The notes beneath the pieces are model-generated. The model was not told where the DNA came from. It searched no databases and saw only the letters and a list, made by a program, of their open reading frames with translations. DNA of 44,798 bases from Bacteroidales bacterium (GTDB taxonomy: Bacteria > Bacteroidota > Bacteroidia > Bacteroidales > UBA7960), in contig SLSZ01000135.1 in NCBI GenBank assembly GCA_007130125.1, positions 1 to 44,798 on the forward strand, in the 5' to 3' direction. The position numbers and the translations under genes were made by a program. Within the stretch, counting starts at the first letter, position 1. Each line of letters starts with the position of its first letter. Below are positions 26,352-35,309 of this stretch, one piece after another.

Positions 26352-27107
26352 ATGGAAAATAACGTTTTAATAGAGATCAACAATTTAAGTAAAACTTATC
26401 TTAAAGGCAGGGACCCTGCGCTTGATAAGCTTAATCTTGATATTTACAACGGGGAGATCTTTGGTTTGCTGGGTCCGAATGGAGCAGGAAAAACAACTAC
26501 AATTTCAATATTGTGTAATTTGATCAAGTCCACCGAAGGTAGTTGCAGTATAAAAGGCTTTGACGTTCACAAAGAATTTAGGTTTGTAAAACCTTTCATT
26601 GGAGTAGTTTCACAGGATATTGCTTTATACCAGCTGCTAACGCCATATGAAAACCTTGTATATTTTGGCAGCATGTTTGACCTGCCAAAAAAAGAATTAA
26701 AGGAAAGAATTGATTACTTCCTTGAGAAAATGGGGCTATACAAGGTAAAAAATGAAAAGATTAAGCATTTTTCGGGAGGTATGAAGCGCCGGGTAAACCT
26801 TATTGCCGGCATTTTGCATGATCCCAGGCTTGTATTTCTTGATGAACCTACAGTAGGAATAGATGTGCAATCAAGAATGGTTATACTTGACTATTTGAAT
26901 GAGCTCAATAAGGAGGGAGTTACTTTGCTGTACTCATCACATATGCTGGATGAGGCAGAAAAACTTTGTACGAGGATTGCAATAATTGATTATGGTAAAC
27001 TGCTGACTGTCGGAACACCGGAAGAACTTATAACTGAATACAACAGCAATTGCAAAAACCTTGAAGATGTGTTCCTGCATCTGACCGGAAGACATGTGAG
27101 GGATTAA
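26352..27107 (+). CDS. ABC transporter ATP-binding protein
   Basis: 251 aa from the ATG at 26352; an upstream TTG at 26334 is not needed. Walker A is GPNGAGKTT (residues 41-49), the signature is HFSGGMKRR (139-147), and Walker B is LVFLDEPTVG with D164 and E165. The switch region YSSHMLDEAEKL follows. It resembles the CcmA/DrrA-type ATPases of ABC-2 exporters and pairs with the permease 78 bp downstream. In this locus it probably exports a pigment precursor or lipid, or assists envelope delivery, but the substrate is not visible. Confidence 0.93.
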   Translation: MENNVLIEINNLSKTYLKGRDPALDKLNLDIYNGEIFGLLGPNGAGKTTTISILCNLIKSTEGSCSIKGFDVHKEFRFVKPFIGVVSQDIALYQLLTPYENLVYFGSMFDLPKKELKERIDYFLEKMGLYKVKNEKIKHFSGGMKRRVNLIAGILHDPRLVFLDEPTVGIDVQSRMVILDYLNELNKEGVTLLYSSHMLDEAEKLCTRIAIIDYGKLLTVGTPEELITEYNSNCKNLEDVFLHLTGRHVRD

Positions 27108-27185
27108 TTTTTTTGAAATTTTGATTTGCATATTCAACATATATATCATTTTTAGATTTTTTAACAGTGGAGCGTAATTAATAAA

Positions 27186-28460
27186 ATGAGAAAACTTCTT
27201 GCATCAATACAAAAAGAGTATCGTATACTGATTCGCGATTTTGAGGGTCTGGCGCTTATGTTTGTCATGCCCCTGGTTTTAGTGTTTGTAATTACCATTC
27301 TGCAGGAAAAGACATACCAGACCATCAATGAAACCAGGGTACCTGTTGTATTGATCGACAATGATATGGACTCTGTTGGAACAGCATTCACGCATGGAGT
27401 AAAGAGCAACGGCTTTTTTGAGGTTACAGTTATTCAGAATGCTGATTCGGCGGAAATGGCAAAAGCTCGTGATGATGTTGCAAGTGGTAAATATCAAATG
27501 GGGATTATAGTTCCTGAAGGTACTACTAAATCAATCAGAAACCGGGTAGTTGCATTAGTGCAGGAGCAGGTGCCGGCTATGATGAATGTGGATACTACAG
27601 GTTTGAAAAAGTCCGTTCAGGTTGACTTGTTCTTTGATCCTATTACTAAAGACTCTTTCAGAAGTATTATCAAAAGCAACTTAAGGGAATTCAGCTCAAA
27701 GATAGAAACGCGTATTGTGTTTATTACTTATAGCAGAATAATAGATGCTATGATGAATCAATCAACATATTTGCAATATCCTGAAGAGGCGGTTATAGAG
27801 TTTGATGAAAGTTATATTTGCGAGTTTGGGCAGCAGGATGCTCCCAGCTCAGTTCAGCATAACGTACCTGCATGGACATTGTTTGCAATGTTTTTTATTT
27901 GTATACCTTTGGCCGGAAATATTATAAAAGAGCGTTATGACGGTTGCCTTGACAGGCTCAAAACCATGCCTGTTTCCTATTTGACGGTAACATTCAGTAA
28001 GCTTCTGATGTTTCTCGTAGTTACTATGATGCAGGCAGCAGTTATAGTAATGGTCGGCATTTGGGTTATTCCGCTGGCAGATGTTCAACCACTGCAGTTG
28101 GGAAGCAATATTGCAGGTTTTGTTTTTATGACAGTCTCTGCCGGTCTGGCTGCTACCGGCTATGGTATAATGATCGGTACAATTGCAAAATCATATATGC
28201 AGGCATCAACATTCGGTGCTGTTTCAACAGTGATATTGGCTGCTTTGGGAGGTGTATGGATCCCATTATACGTTATGAGCCCGGCAATGAGGCAAATCAG
28301 CCAACTATCCCCTATGAACTGGGGTATACAGGGATATTATGAGTATTTCCTGAGAGATGCTGCATTTGTAAATATTTTTCCATATGCATTCAAACTTCTA
28401 TTGTTTTTTGTTGTTTGCCTTTTAGTTGCATATTTTTATAAAAAGTATCAAAAAGTATAG
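27186..28460 (+). CDS. ABC-2 type transporter permease
   Basis: 424-aa integral membrane protein. The first membrane segment is at about residues 20-40 (LMFVMPLVLVFVITILQ), then comes a long extracytoplasmic loop of about 180 residues, then five C-terminal membrane segments ending near residue 420. This is the ABC2_membrane_3/YhhJ-like pattern. It works with the ATPase encoded just upstream. The next gene (thioesterase) starts 2 nt after its stop, so the pair is in one operon with the pigment genes. Confidence 0.92.
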   Translation: MRKLLASIQKEYRILIRDFEGLALMFVMPLVLVFVITILQEKTYQTINETRVPVVLIDNDMDSVGTAFTHGVKSNGFFEVTVIQNADSAEMAKARDDVASGKYQMGIIVPEGTTKSIRNRVVALVQEQVPAMMNVDTTGLKKSVQVDLFFDPITKDSFRSIIKSNLREFSSKIETRIVFITYSRIIDAMMNQSTYLQYPEEAVIEFDESYICEFGQQDAPSSVQHNVPAWTLFAMFFICIPLAGNIIKERYDGCLDRLKTMPVSYLTVTFSKLLMFLVVTMMQAAVIVMVGIWVIPLADVQPLQLGSNIAGFVFMTVSAGLAATGYGIMIGTIAKSYMQASTFGAVSTVILAALGGVWIPLYVMSPAMRQISQLSPMNWGIQGYYEYFLRDAAFVNIFPYAFKLLLFFVVCLLVAYFYKKYQKV

Positions 28461-28462
28461 AT

Positions 28463-28891
28463 TTGACAAAAAAAAAACAACTTATTAACAGAACAGAGAT
28501 TGTAGTCAGGTTCAGCGAAGTTGACTCGATGGGAATTGTTTGGCATGGCCATTATATAAAATTCTTTGAAGACGGAAGGGAAGCTTTCGGCAAGGAACAT
28601 AATATCGGGTATTTGGATATTTATGATAAAGGGTATTTAGCGCCTGTAGTAAAAGTCAATTGCGACTTTAAGCGGTATGTTAAATATGGTGATGCAATTA
28701 TTGTTGAGACTGAGTTCATAAATACAAAAGCAGCTAAAATTGTTTTTAAATTCAAGATCTTTAACAAAAGAAACGACGAGTTAGTTGCCGAGGGAGAAAG
28801 CATACAGGTGTTTACAATGCCTAATGGAGAGCTGGTGCTTACTAATCCCCCGTTTTTTGAAGCATGGAAAAAGGAAAAAGGATTTGTGTGA
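28463..28891 (+). CDS. Acyl-CoA/ACP thioesterase, 4HBT hotdog family
   Basis: 142 aa. The 4-hydroxybenzoyl-CoA thioesterase pattern D-x2-G-x-V-x4-Y-x5-G-R is complete (D21 in FSEVDSMGIVWHGHY, followed by FFEDGRE). The only start that keeps the domain is a TTG at 28463, since the first ATG lies inside the motif. The start is 2 nt after the permease stop and its codons 3-5 lie in a run of ten A (28468-28477). It could release or edit acyl-thioester intermediates during polyene synthesis. It overlaps the next gene by one base (TGATG), suggesting coupled translation. Confidence 0.88.
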   Translation: MTKKKQLINRTEIVVRFSEVDSMGIVWHGHYIKFFEDGREAFGKEHNIGYLDIYDKGYLAPVVKVNCDFKRYVKYGDAIIVETEFINTKAAKIVFKFKIFNKRNDELVAEGESIQVFTMPNGELVLTNPPFFEAWKKEKGFV

Positions 28892-30015
28892 TGAGCAAAA
28901 GAGTAGACATAGTATCAGATCATTTGATTTCTGCTTTGGGTAGCGGTTCAGAAGAAAATTTCAACAAACTGCTGAATAATCGGACAGGCATTACTATGCA
29001 TAATAACGGCAAGTATTCCGATAACATGTTGCCTTTAGGCTCAATTAACGATGAGTGGCTTTCTCAATGGGCTTATAATAATGAACTACCTGAAGGTTTC
29101 ACACGATTTGAAAAGCTTTCTATCTTGTCAATCTCTGAAGCTTTAAAAGACACTTCAATTGATATTTCTTCAGAAGACACGTTGCTGGTTCTTTCGACTA
29201 CAAAGGGAAATGTTGATTTGATAGAGTATCCTGAAATGCATAACAAGCTTGATCTGTGGTATTCGGCCCATCAGATCGCCGGTTATTTTAAAGCCAAAAA
29301 CCGCCCGAGGCTTATATCCAATGCTTGTATTTCAGGTGTTGTAGCTCTTATGTATGCCCAATGGCAGCTTAAGGAAGGCAGATATAAACACGCTGTTGTT
29401 GTGGGTGCTGATACGTTATCAAAGTTTGTTGTCAGCGGTTTTGAATCTTTCATGTCACTTAGCTCTGAAATATGTAAGCCCTTTGATAAAAACCGCGATG
29501 GTTTGACAATTGGCGAAGCAGCAGCAACCATGGTATTAAGTACCCAGGAAAAAGGGAAAGTAAGTATAGTTAAAGGAGCAACGGCAAATGATGCTAATCA
29601 TATAAGTGGTCCGTCGCGCACAGGCGAAGGACTTTTCCAGGCTATAAAACATACACTCGATAATGAAGACATTCAAATAGACTTCATTTCAGCTCACGGC
29701 ACAGCAACACCCTACAATGACGATATGGAGTCGATAGCAATTACCAGAAGCGGATTGAACAATGTGCCCGTAAACGGATTTAAAGGTTATGTCGGGCATA
29801 CCCTCGGTGCTGCCGGAATAGTGGAGGTAATTTACTCATTGTGGTCAATGTATCACAATAAGATAATAAAGACTTTTGGATATAATGAGTTTGGTGTTGT
29901 TGAAAAAGTTAATATAATAGATAGAAATATCACAAAAGAACTGAATAATGTTTTAAAAACCGCATCCGGCTTTGGAGGATGCAATTCAGCCTTATTACTC
30001 AAGAAAAATGGATAA
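28891..30015 (+). CDS. Beta-ketoacyl-ACP synthase (FabF-like, APE-type)
   Basis: 374 aa from the ATG at 28891, which overlaps the thioesterase stop as TGATG; an in-frame ATG at 28864 would add nine residues inside the thioesterase gene. The Cys-His-His triad is complete: C146 in SNACISG, H269 in SAHGTATPYND and H303 in YVGHTLGAAG. It is one of two intact FabF-like ketosynthases in the locus. It should extend the polyene chain by decarboxylative condensation with malonyl-ACP. The next gene starts inside it (30008). Confidence 0.88.
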   Translation: MSKRVDIVSDHLISALGSGSEENFNKLLNNRTGITMHNNGKYSDNMLPLGSINDEWLSQWAYNNELPEGFTRFEKLSILSISEALKDTSIDISSEDTLLVLSTTKGNVDLIEYPEMHNKLDLWYSAHQIAGYFKAKNRPRLISNACISGVVALMYAQWQLKEGRYKHAVVVGADTLSKFVVSGFESFMSLSSEICKPFDKNRDGLTIGEAAATMVLSTQEKGKVSIVKGATANDANHISGPSRTGEGLFQAIKHTLDNEDIQIDFISAHGTATPYNDDMESIAITRSGLNNVPVNGFKGYVGHTLGAAGIVEVIYSLWSMYHNKIIKTFGYNEFGVVEKVNIIDRNITKELNNVLKTASGFGGCNSALLLKKNG

Positions 30016-30616
30016 TTGGAGTATTATAAACAGTGTGGAAATAAACAATGGCAAAGTGTTTGCCAATGGCCGGCTTGTACATGACACTGAAAATGATTTT
30101 ACACTAGCTTCAAAAGAGCTGTACAAAAAATATAGTAAAGCTTATATCAAGTTTTTTAAGATGGATGCCCTTTCGAAGCTTGGCTTTCTCACAGCCGAAA
30201 TACTTTTGAAGGATTTTAACCTTGAAAACATTGACATGAATGAAATAGCACTGGTTGTTGGAAATTCTAATGCAACAAAGGATACGGATTTGAAGTATTT
30301 GCAAACAATGAGGGAGCAACCAAGCCCGGCCGTATTTGTCTACACACTGCCTAATATTTTGGTTGGGGAAATATGTATCCGGCATGGGTTCAAAGGACAA
30401 AATGTTTTTTATATTAGTGGGAAATTTGATGAGGAAGAGTTGTATGAAAACATTGAATTGCTTATAAATAACAGCACTACTGATTATGTGATAGGCGGAT
30501 GGGTTGACTTTATAAACCCAAATGATTATAAATCCATACTTTACTTAATTGGTAAAGATTCAAAAAGTAGTAAATTTGCAATAAATAATTTAAAACGGTT
30601 AAATAATATTAAATGA
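30008..30616 (+). CDS. Half-length ketosynthase-like protein, no active-site Cys
   Basis: 202 aa. The ATG at 30008 overlaps the end of the preceding ketosynthase gene by 8 bp; an ATG at 29972 is in frame but less likely. The segment SPAVFVYTLPNILVGEICIR, then HGFKGQN, matches the N-terminal half of a ketosynthase just before its active-site Cys. The next stretch is VFYISGKFDEEEL, so Cys is absent, and the chain ends at DYVIGGWVDF with no His motifs. It is therefore not a condensing enzyme by itself. It may be a structural or chain-length partner of the adjacent ketosynthases. It is intact as an ORF, so it is not simply a frameshift remnant. Confidence 0.7.
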   Translation: MDNWSIINSVEINNGKVFANGRLVHDTENDFTLASKELYKKYSKAYIKFFKMDALSKLGFLTAEILLKDFNLENIDMNEIALVVGNSNATKDTDLKYLQTMREQPSPAVFVYTLPNILVGEICIRHGFKGQNVFYISGKFDEEELYENIELLINNSTTDYVIGGWVDFINPNDYKSILYLIGKDSKSSKFAINNLKRLNNIK

Positions 30617-30692
30617 TAAATTTGGAGTTTATTAAGCTAATTGGTAAAACCAAATATTTTATTACTGTAATTTTCAAATAAAACCAATAATA

Positions 30693-30947
30693 ATGGACAG
30701 CTTGATCAGGCAATTAAAAGAACAAATAATTGATCATTTGAATCTTGAGGGACTCAGCCCGGATGATATAAACGAGAAGGAACCACTTTTTGGTGAGGGT
30801 TTGGGGTTAGATTCTATAGATGCACTTGAGTTAACTCTCTTGCTCGAGAGAGGATATGGCATCAAACTTGAAAACCCACAAGAAGGCAAGAAGATCTTTC
30901 AATCAGTTGAAACAATGGCGGAGTATATTCAGCATAACAAAAAATAA
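30693..30947 (+). CDS. Acyl carrier protein
   Basis: 84 aa. The phosphopantetheine attachment motif is GLGLDSIDALEL with Ser41 as the modified residue. The overall length and acidic helices fit a type II ACP. It lies between the half-ketosynthase and the second ketosynthase and should carry the growing polyene. A second ACP, common in aryl polyene loci, is not in the window. The 76-bp gap upstream has a small TTGGT-AAA-ACCAA palindrome. Confidence 0.93.
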   Translation: MDSLIRQLKEQIIDHLNLEGLSPDDINEKEPLFGEGLGLDSIDALELTLLLERGYGIKLENPQEGKKIFQSVETMAEYIQHNKK

Positions 30948-30967
30948 CCCCGAAAATTCATCATCTA

Positions 30968-32152
30968 ATGGGAAATCGCGTGTTTGTTACTGGAATGGGA
31001 ATTATATCAGCAATTGGTAATAATTTAGAAGAAAACTACAACTCATTGCTGAATAAGGAGCATGGTATCAGTAAACTGGATATTCTTGAAACTGTGCATA
31101 AGGATGAAATTGTTTGCGGGGAAATTAAGTTAACTAACGAGGAGTTACTCCAAAGGCTTAAATTACCTGAAAATACAACTTACCCACGGACTACGATATT
31201 GGCTATACATGCTGCCAAAGAAGCATATAATGATGCCGGCCTGGCAAATGGCGATACAGCAAAAACCGGTGTGATACTTGGAACCACCGTTGGCGGAATG
31301 GATAAAAGTGAAAGATATTACAGGCACCCGGAAGAAAATACCGATTTTATTAATACTCATAATTGTGGGTATACAACTGAAAAAGTTGCCGACTCTCTTA
31401 ACCTACAGGATTTTGTTACAACCCTTAGCACTGCATGCAGTAGTGGAGCTAATGCTATTATGCTTGGAGCAAGGCTTATAAAAAACGGGATTGTTGACCG
31501 TGCTATTGTCGGTGGTACCGACTCTCTGTCGAGGTTTACAATAAATGGCTTTAAAACGCTTTTCCTGCTGGATCCAAATCCTTGTTCTCCTTTTGATAAG
31601 GACCGCAAAGGGCTTAACCTGGGTGAAGGGGCCGGCATTTTGGTTCTTGAGAGTGAAAAGCTGTGCAATGAAAAGAAGAAGTACTGCGAGATTAGTGGAT
31701 ATGCTAATAATAATGATGCTTATCATCAAACCGCGACTTCATCCGAAGCAAAAGGACCATTCCTGTCAATGAAAAATGCAATCGAAGTTGGTAAACTTAA
31801 AGCTAAAGATATAGACTATATCAATGTGCATGGAACGGGTACTGATAATAACGATTTTACTGAAGGGATCGCTATGGAAAAATTGTTTGGAGAACATGTT
31901 CCGCCTTTCAGTTCTACAAAATCTTATACCGGCCATACCCTGGGGGCAGCAGGCGCCCTGGAAGCCATATATTCAATACTTTCCATTGAATATAATGTGA
32001 TTTTTCCAAACCTTAATTTTAAACAACGAATATCTGAACTATCGATCTCGCCGGCAACTGTTGTGATTGATAATGCGGGTATTAAGAATGTAATGTCAAA
32101 CTCATTTGGCTTTGGCGGAAACGAAACCACGTTAATTTTTTCAAAGGAATAA
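30968..32152 (+). CDS. Beta-ketoacyl-ACP synthase II (FabF-like)
   Basis: 394 aa. Full active-site set: C157 in STACSSGANA, H288 in NVHGTGTDNND and H323 in YTGHTLGAAG. It starts 21 bp after the ACP stop. Together with the ketosynthase-like protein encoded 3 bp downstream, which lacks the active-site residues, it probably forms a ketosynthase/chain-length-factor heterodimer, as in type II polyketide and aryl polyene synthesis. It should act in the cytoplasm on ACP-bound substrates. Confidence 0.92.
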   Translation: MGNRVFVTGMGIISAIGNNLEENYNSLLNKEHGISKLDILETVHKDEIVCGEIKLTNEELLQRLKLPENTTYPRTTILAIHAAKEAYNDAGLANGDTAKTGVILGTTVGGMDKSERYYRHPEENTDFINTHNCGYTTEKVADSLNLQDFVTTLSTACSSGANAIMLGARLIKNGIVDRAIVGGTDSLSRFTINGFKTLFLLDPNPCSPFDKDRKGLNLGEGAGILVLESEKLCNEKKKYCEISGYANNNDAYHQTATSSEAKGPFLSMKNAIEVGKLKAKDIDYINVHGTGTDNNDFTEGIAMEKLFGEHVPPFSSTKSYTGHTLGAAGALEAIYSILSIEYNVIFPNLNFKQRISELSISPATVVIDNAGIKNVMSNSFGFGGNETTLIFSKE

Positions 32153-32154
32153 AT

Positions 32155-33213
32155 ATGGCTATTTATATAAACGGAGCACAGGCAATTTCACCACAAAATA
32201 CTTTTTTAAGTCCTGAAATACCAAAGGACCTTATAAAGTATGATGGTATGATGCAAAATGTTTTGCCTGACTTCAAAAACTATTTCAATCCTATTGAAAT
32301 GCGGCGAATGAGCAGGATAATTAAATGTAGCTCTGCTGCTGCCGCAGAGTGTATTAATGAAGCTGAGATTGACACACTCAATGCCATTGCCGTTGGTACA
32401 GGCTTGGGATGCCTTGAAGATACCGAGAAGTTCCTTAATAAAATGATCGATACTAACGAAGGTATGCTTACTCCAACTACATTCATACAATCAACACACA
32501 ATACACTCGCCGGAAAAATTGCCATAGATTATAAGTGTACCGGAGCAAATTTTACATATGCACACAAAACGATCTCCTTTGAGTCTGCCTTGCTTGAAGC
32601 TATATTGTTAATAAAAGAAGGTAATAAAAATATTCTGGTAGGCGGTGTTGATGAAATAACTCCTGAGAATTACAATCTGAGGAAACACATTGATCATTGG
32701 AAAGAGGAACCCTACAATAACTTAGATGTATGTAACTCCAACACCCCGGGCACTGTGGCCGGCGAGGGGGCTGCGTATTTTATGATTTCGGCGGACAAAA
32801 CAAAAAACACTTATGCCGAAATTAAAATGGTGGAACTTTATCACAGATCCAATGGCATTTCGGCATTATCTAAAAACTTGAATAACAGATTGCAAGATGC
32901 CGGTTTGTCATTTGATGATATTGATCTGGTTTTATTTGGATATAACGGCGACAGTATCAGTGATACTTACTATCACCAGGTAAAAGATATGATATTTGAT
33001 AACCATGTTCATGGTTATTATAAGCATTACTGCGGGGAATATGATACATCCGCCTCTTTTGGTGTGTGGATGGCAACAAGGATCATCAAGCAAAACGATG
33101 TTCCGGAAAATGTTATTCTGGGAAAAAGAAAAAAAGATAAAATAAATAATGTTTTGTTGTATAACCAGGAAAACAACAAAAACCACTCTTTTATAGTTTT
33201 ATCCGCATGTTGA
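32155..33213 (+). CDS. Chain-length-factor-like ketosynthase homolog
   Basis: 352 aa with a ketosynthase fold (MRRMSRIIKCSSAAAAECIN, and STHNTLAGKIAIDYKCTGAN before the active site). The position of the nucleophile reads FTYAHKTISFESAL, so Cys is missing. The HGTGT and GHT histidines are also replaced (LFGYNGDSISD; YKHYCGEYDTSASFG). It matches the non-catalytic chain-length-factor partners of type II systems and lies 2 bp after an intact ketosynthase. It should set polyene length in the heterodimer. The next gene overlaps it by 7 bp. Confidence 0.85.
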   Translation: MAIYINGAQAISPQNTFLSPEIPKDLIKYDGMMQNVLPDFKNYFNPIEMRRMSRIIKCSSAAAAECINEAEIDTLNAIAVGTGLGCLEDTEKFLNKMIDTNEGMLTPTTFIQSTHNTLAGKIAIDYKCTGANFTYAHKTISFESALLEAILLIKEGNKNILVGGVDEITPENYNLRKHIDHWKEEPYNNLDVCNSNTPGTVAGEGAAYFMISADKTKNTYAEIKMVELYHRSNGISALSKNLNNRLQDAGLSFDDIDLVLFGYNGDSISDTYYHQVKDMIFDNHVHGYYKHYCGEYDTSASFGVWMATRIIKQNDVPENVILGKRKKDKINNVLLYNQENNKNHSFIVLSAC

Positions 33214-33974
33214 CTTATCGTCATATTAGAATAGCCTTTATTTTAATATCCTGTATGTTGATTGCCGGGAATTTTATGTCATATATCCCAATTGCTTGCT
33301 TTTTCATTACACTGGCATTGTTTTTGTCAATATTATTTATCGGTTCTGCTTTTATCTGTAGCCAGTTTTATACTAAAGTTATTTGCCGTGACATAAGGGC
33401 ACGTAACAAAAATGTTTTCATAACATTTGATGATAGCCCTGATAAAACAGAAACACCTTTGGTCCTTGAAGTATTAAAAAAACACGATATAAAAGCAACT
33501 TTTTTTATAATTGGGGAAAAGGCTGAAGAGAATATTGAATTGGTTAAAGAAATTGCCGGGCAAGGGCATGTTTTAGGTAATCATTCATACAGCCATAAAA
33601 ATTATTTTCCCTTAAGAAGTACTAAAAAAATAATTAAAGAAATTAAAAAAACAGACAATTTAATAAATAGTGTCAGGCTATCCGAAAGAATTGTTTTCAG
33701 GCCGCCATTCGGGGTAACCAACCCCTCAATAGCAAAAGCAATAAAAAGGCTTAAAGTTTATACAATAGGATGGAGTCTTAAATCGTTTGATACCGTGACT
33801 AAAAAGAGAGAAAGGGTGCTGAAAAGATTGATAAACAGAACGAGGCCAGGCGATATCGTTCTTTTGCATGATCCGGTCAAAAATATTCATATTGTTTTGG
33901 ATAAGTACATTGAGTTTTTAAAAAAAAATAATTATAACTTTGAAACAGTAGATAAATTGCTGAGTAACGAGTGA
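33207..33974 (+). CDS. Polysaccharide deacetylase family protein (NodB fold), membrane-anchored
   Basis: 255 aa. Two hydrophobic segments (about residues 8-55) suggest membrane anchoring. The catalytic residues of carbohydrate esterase family 4 are present: D75-D76 in TFDDSPD and H126/H130 in NHSYSH (the His-x3-His metal site), then FRPPFG and VLLHDP. It overlaps the chain-length-factor gene by 7 bp, so it is part of the same transcript. In pigment loci it could remove an acetyl group from a glycosylated or otherwise modified product, but the substrate is unknown. Its 3' end runs into a short repeat module. Confidence 0.88.
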   Translation: MLTYRHIRIAFILISCMLIAGNFMSYIPIACFFITLALFLSILFIGSAFICSQFYTKVICRDIRARNKNVFITFDDSPDKTETPLVLEVLKKHDIKATFFIIGEKAEENIELVKEIAGQGHVLGNHSYSHKNYFPLRSTKKIIKEIKKTDNLINSVRLSERIVFRPPFGVTNPSIAKAIKRLKVYTIGWSLKSFDTVTKKRERVLKRLINRTRPGDIVLLHDPVKNIHIVLDKYIEFLKKNNYNFETVDKLLSNE

Positions 33975-33978
33975 CGAG
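33964..33978. repeat. Inverted copy of the third module of the 21.3-kb repeat
   Basis: GTAACGAGTGACGAG (33964-33978) matches the reverse complement of 21385-21399 at 14 of 15 positions. It covers the last codons and stop of the deacetylase gene. Confidence 0.5.
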
Positions 33979-34037
33979 AAATAATTGCTAAATTCCCGCA
34001 CTAGTTACAAGCTAACAACCACTTAACAAACCGATCT

Positions 34038-34664
34038 ATGAAGACATTTTTTGCATTATTAATTTGCTTCCTGTATGTTACTGCTTATAGCCAGTCTGAT
34101 TTCAGACCGGTAAGTGATATCGAGACTGTCGGCAGTAAACTTGACAACATGGCTAAAAGCCTTAATACAATACAAAGTGATTTTCACCAGGAAAAGTATA
34201 TGGACTTCCTGGATGTTACTCTTGAATCCAAAGGAAAGTTCTGGTTTCAGAAAGAAAACTCGCTTCGCTGGCAATATACCGAGCCATACAATTATATTGT
34301 AATAGTTAATGATGGCGTTGTGCAAATAAGTGATGACGGCAGAAATCAGGAATTTCAGGTTAAAGGTAATAAGATATTTGAGCAGGTTAATAATATAATT
34401 GTTGCTTCCATGAGTGGTGATGTAATTGATAATGATGATTTTGATGTTAAGCTATTTGAAAACGATGAGTACTTCCTTGTTAAGCTAAAACCTTTAAAAA
34501 AGGATATTTCTAAGGTTATTCATGAAATGGAAATGTATTTTGATAAATCATCATTGCATATCTCCAAAATAATAATGAACGAGCCTAACAACGACTATAC
34601 TTTGATAAGATATACAAACCGGAAAATCAATGAGCCGATTCCCTCGTCAGTTTTTAGCCTTTAG
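34038..34664 (+). CDS. LolA-like outer-membrane lipoprotein carrier
   Basis: 208 aa with a signal peptide (MKTFFALLICFLYVTAYS). The LolA pattern is present: MAKSLNTIQSDFHQEKYMD, KGKFWFQKENSLRWQYTEPY and the C-terminal beta strands. Such LolA paralogs are regular members of aryl polyene loci and probably carry the hydrophobic pigment across the periplasm. The next gene, a lipoprotein, starts within its 3' end (35-bp overlap), so the two are translated together. It is unlikely to be the housekeeping LolA. Confidence 0.88.
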   Translation: MKTFFALLICFLYVTAYSQSDFRPVSDIETVGSKLDNMAKSLNTIQSDFHQEKYMDFLDVTLESKGKFWFQKENSLRWQYTEPYNYIVIVNDGVVQISDDGRNQEFQVKGNKIFEQVNNIIVASMSGDVIDNDDFDVKLFENDEYFLVKLKPLKKDISKVIHEMEMYFDKSSLHISKIIMNEPNNDYTLIRYTNRKINEPIPSSVFSL

Positions 34665-35250
34665 TATCATTTCTTTTTTGCTTTTCTCTTGCCAAACACA
34701 TAAACTTATTTGGGAAGAAGAACAACCCGGCCCTGGTATATCTGCACCACTGCAATTAGAGAAAGGCGACAGGGCTATGTACAAAGCAAACTTAGAAGTG
34801 TTCAGGAACAATCTAAGCGGTGTGTTTGTTATTCTAAACGCTGACAGCCTCTATAAAGTTGGATTTGTCTCTGAAATGGGAGTGAAGTTTTTTGACATGA
34901 AAATAGATGAGGATGGCTATGAAGTTGTTTACTGTATGGAGGCAATTAACAGAAAACCCTTGTTGAACAGTATTGCAAGAAGTTTGCAATACATCCTCGA
35001 AGACCCGGGAAAACATGATGGAAGCTTTTATGCTACAAAAAGCAATGATACAATTTATAAGCTTGCAGACAATGATGGCTGGAAACGAAAATATTTTGTT
35101 GAAAGCGGCAGGGTTAAAAGAATTGAAGCAAAGAAGCTGATACGCAACAGAGTTTTTCTCAATGCCGGCTATAATAATAAAAACCAACCTGAAAATATTA
35201 TATTTTTGCAAAGAGGGATAAGGATGAGAATAGAAATGAATAAACTTTAA
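34630..35250 (+). CDS. Small lipoprotein of the pigment locus
   Basis: 206 aa. Lipobox LLFSC with Cys21 as the predicted acylated residue, then a beta-rich body of unknown family (MYKANLEVFRNNLSGVFVIL, and FYATKSNDTIYKLADNDGW). Its gene starts 35 bp inside the LolA-like gene. The position suggests an outer-membrane receptor partner of the LolA-like carrier, comparable in role to LolB or to the DUF3261 lipoproteins of proteobacterial aryl polyene loci. That role is inference; no family match is claimed. Confidence 0.7.
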   Translation: MSRFPRQFLAFSIISFLLFSCQTHKLIWEEEQPGPGISAPLQLEKGDRAMYKANLEVFRNNLSGVFVILNADSLYKVGFVSEMGVKFFDMKIDEDGYEVVYCMEAINRKPLLNSIARSLQYILEDPGKHDGSFYATKSNDTIYKLADNDGWKRKYFVESGRVKRIEAKKLIRNRVFLNAGYNNKNQPENIIFLQRGIRMRIEMNKL

Positions 35251-35261
35251 AAAGAAGCTGA

Positions 35262-35285
35262 CAGTTGACAACAGGCAGTTGGCAA
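35262..35285. repeat. Short direct repeat between pigment genes
   Basis: CAGTTGACAA (35262-35271) and CAGTTGGCAA (35276-35285) repeat with one mismatch in a 59-bp gap. It is the same style of word repeat seen in the other gaps of this locus. Confidence 0.45.
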
Positions 35286-35309
35286 ATTGCTGTAATATAT
35301 TAAATACAA

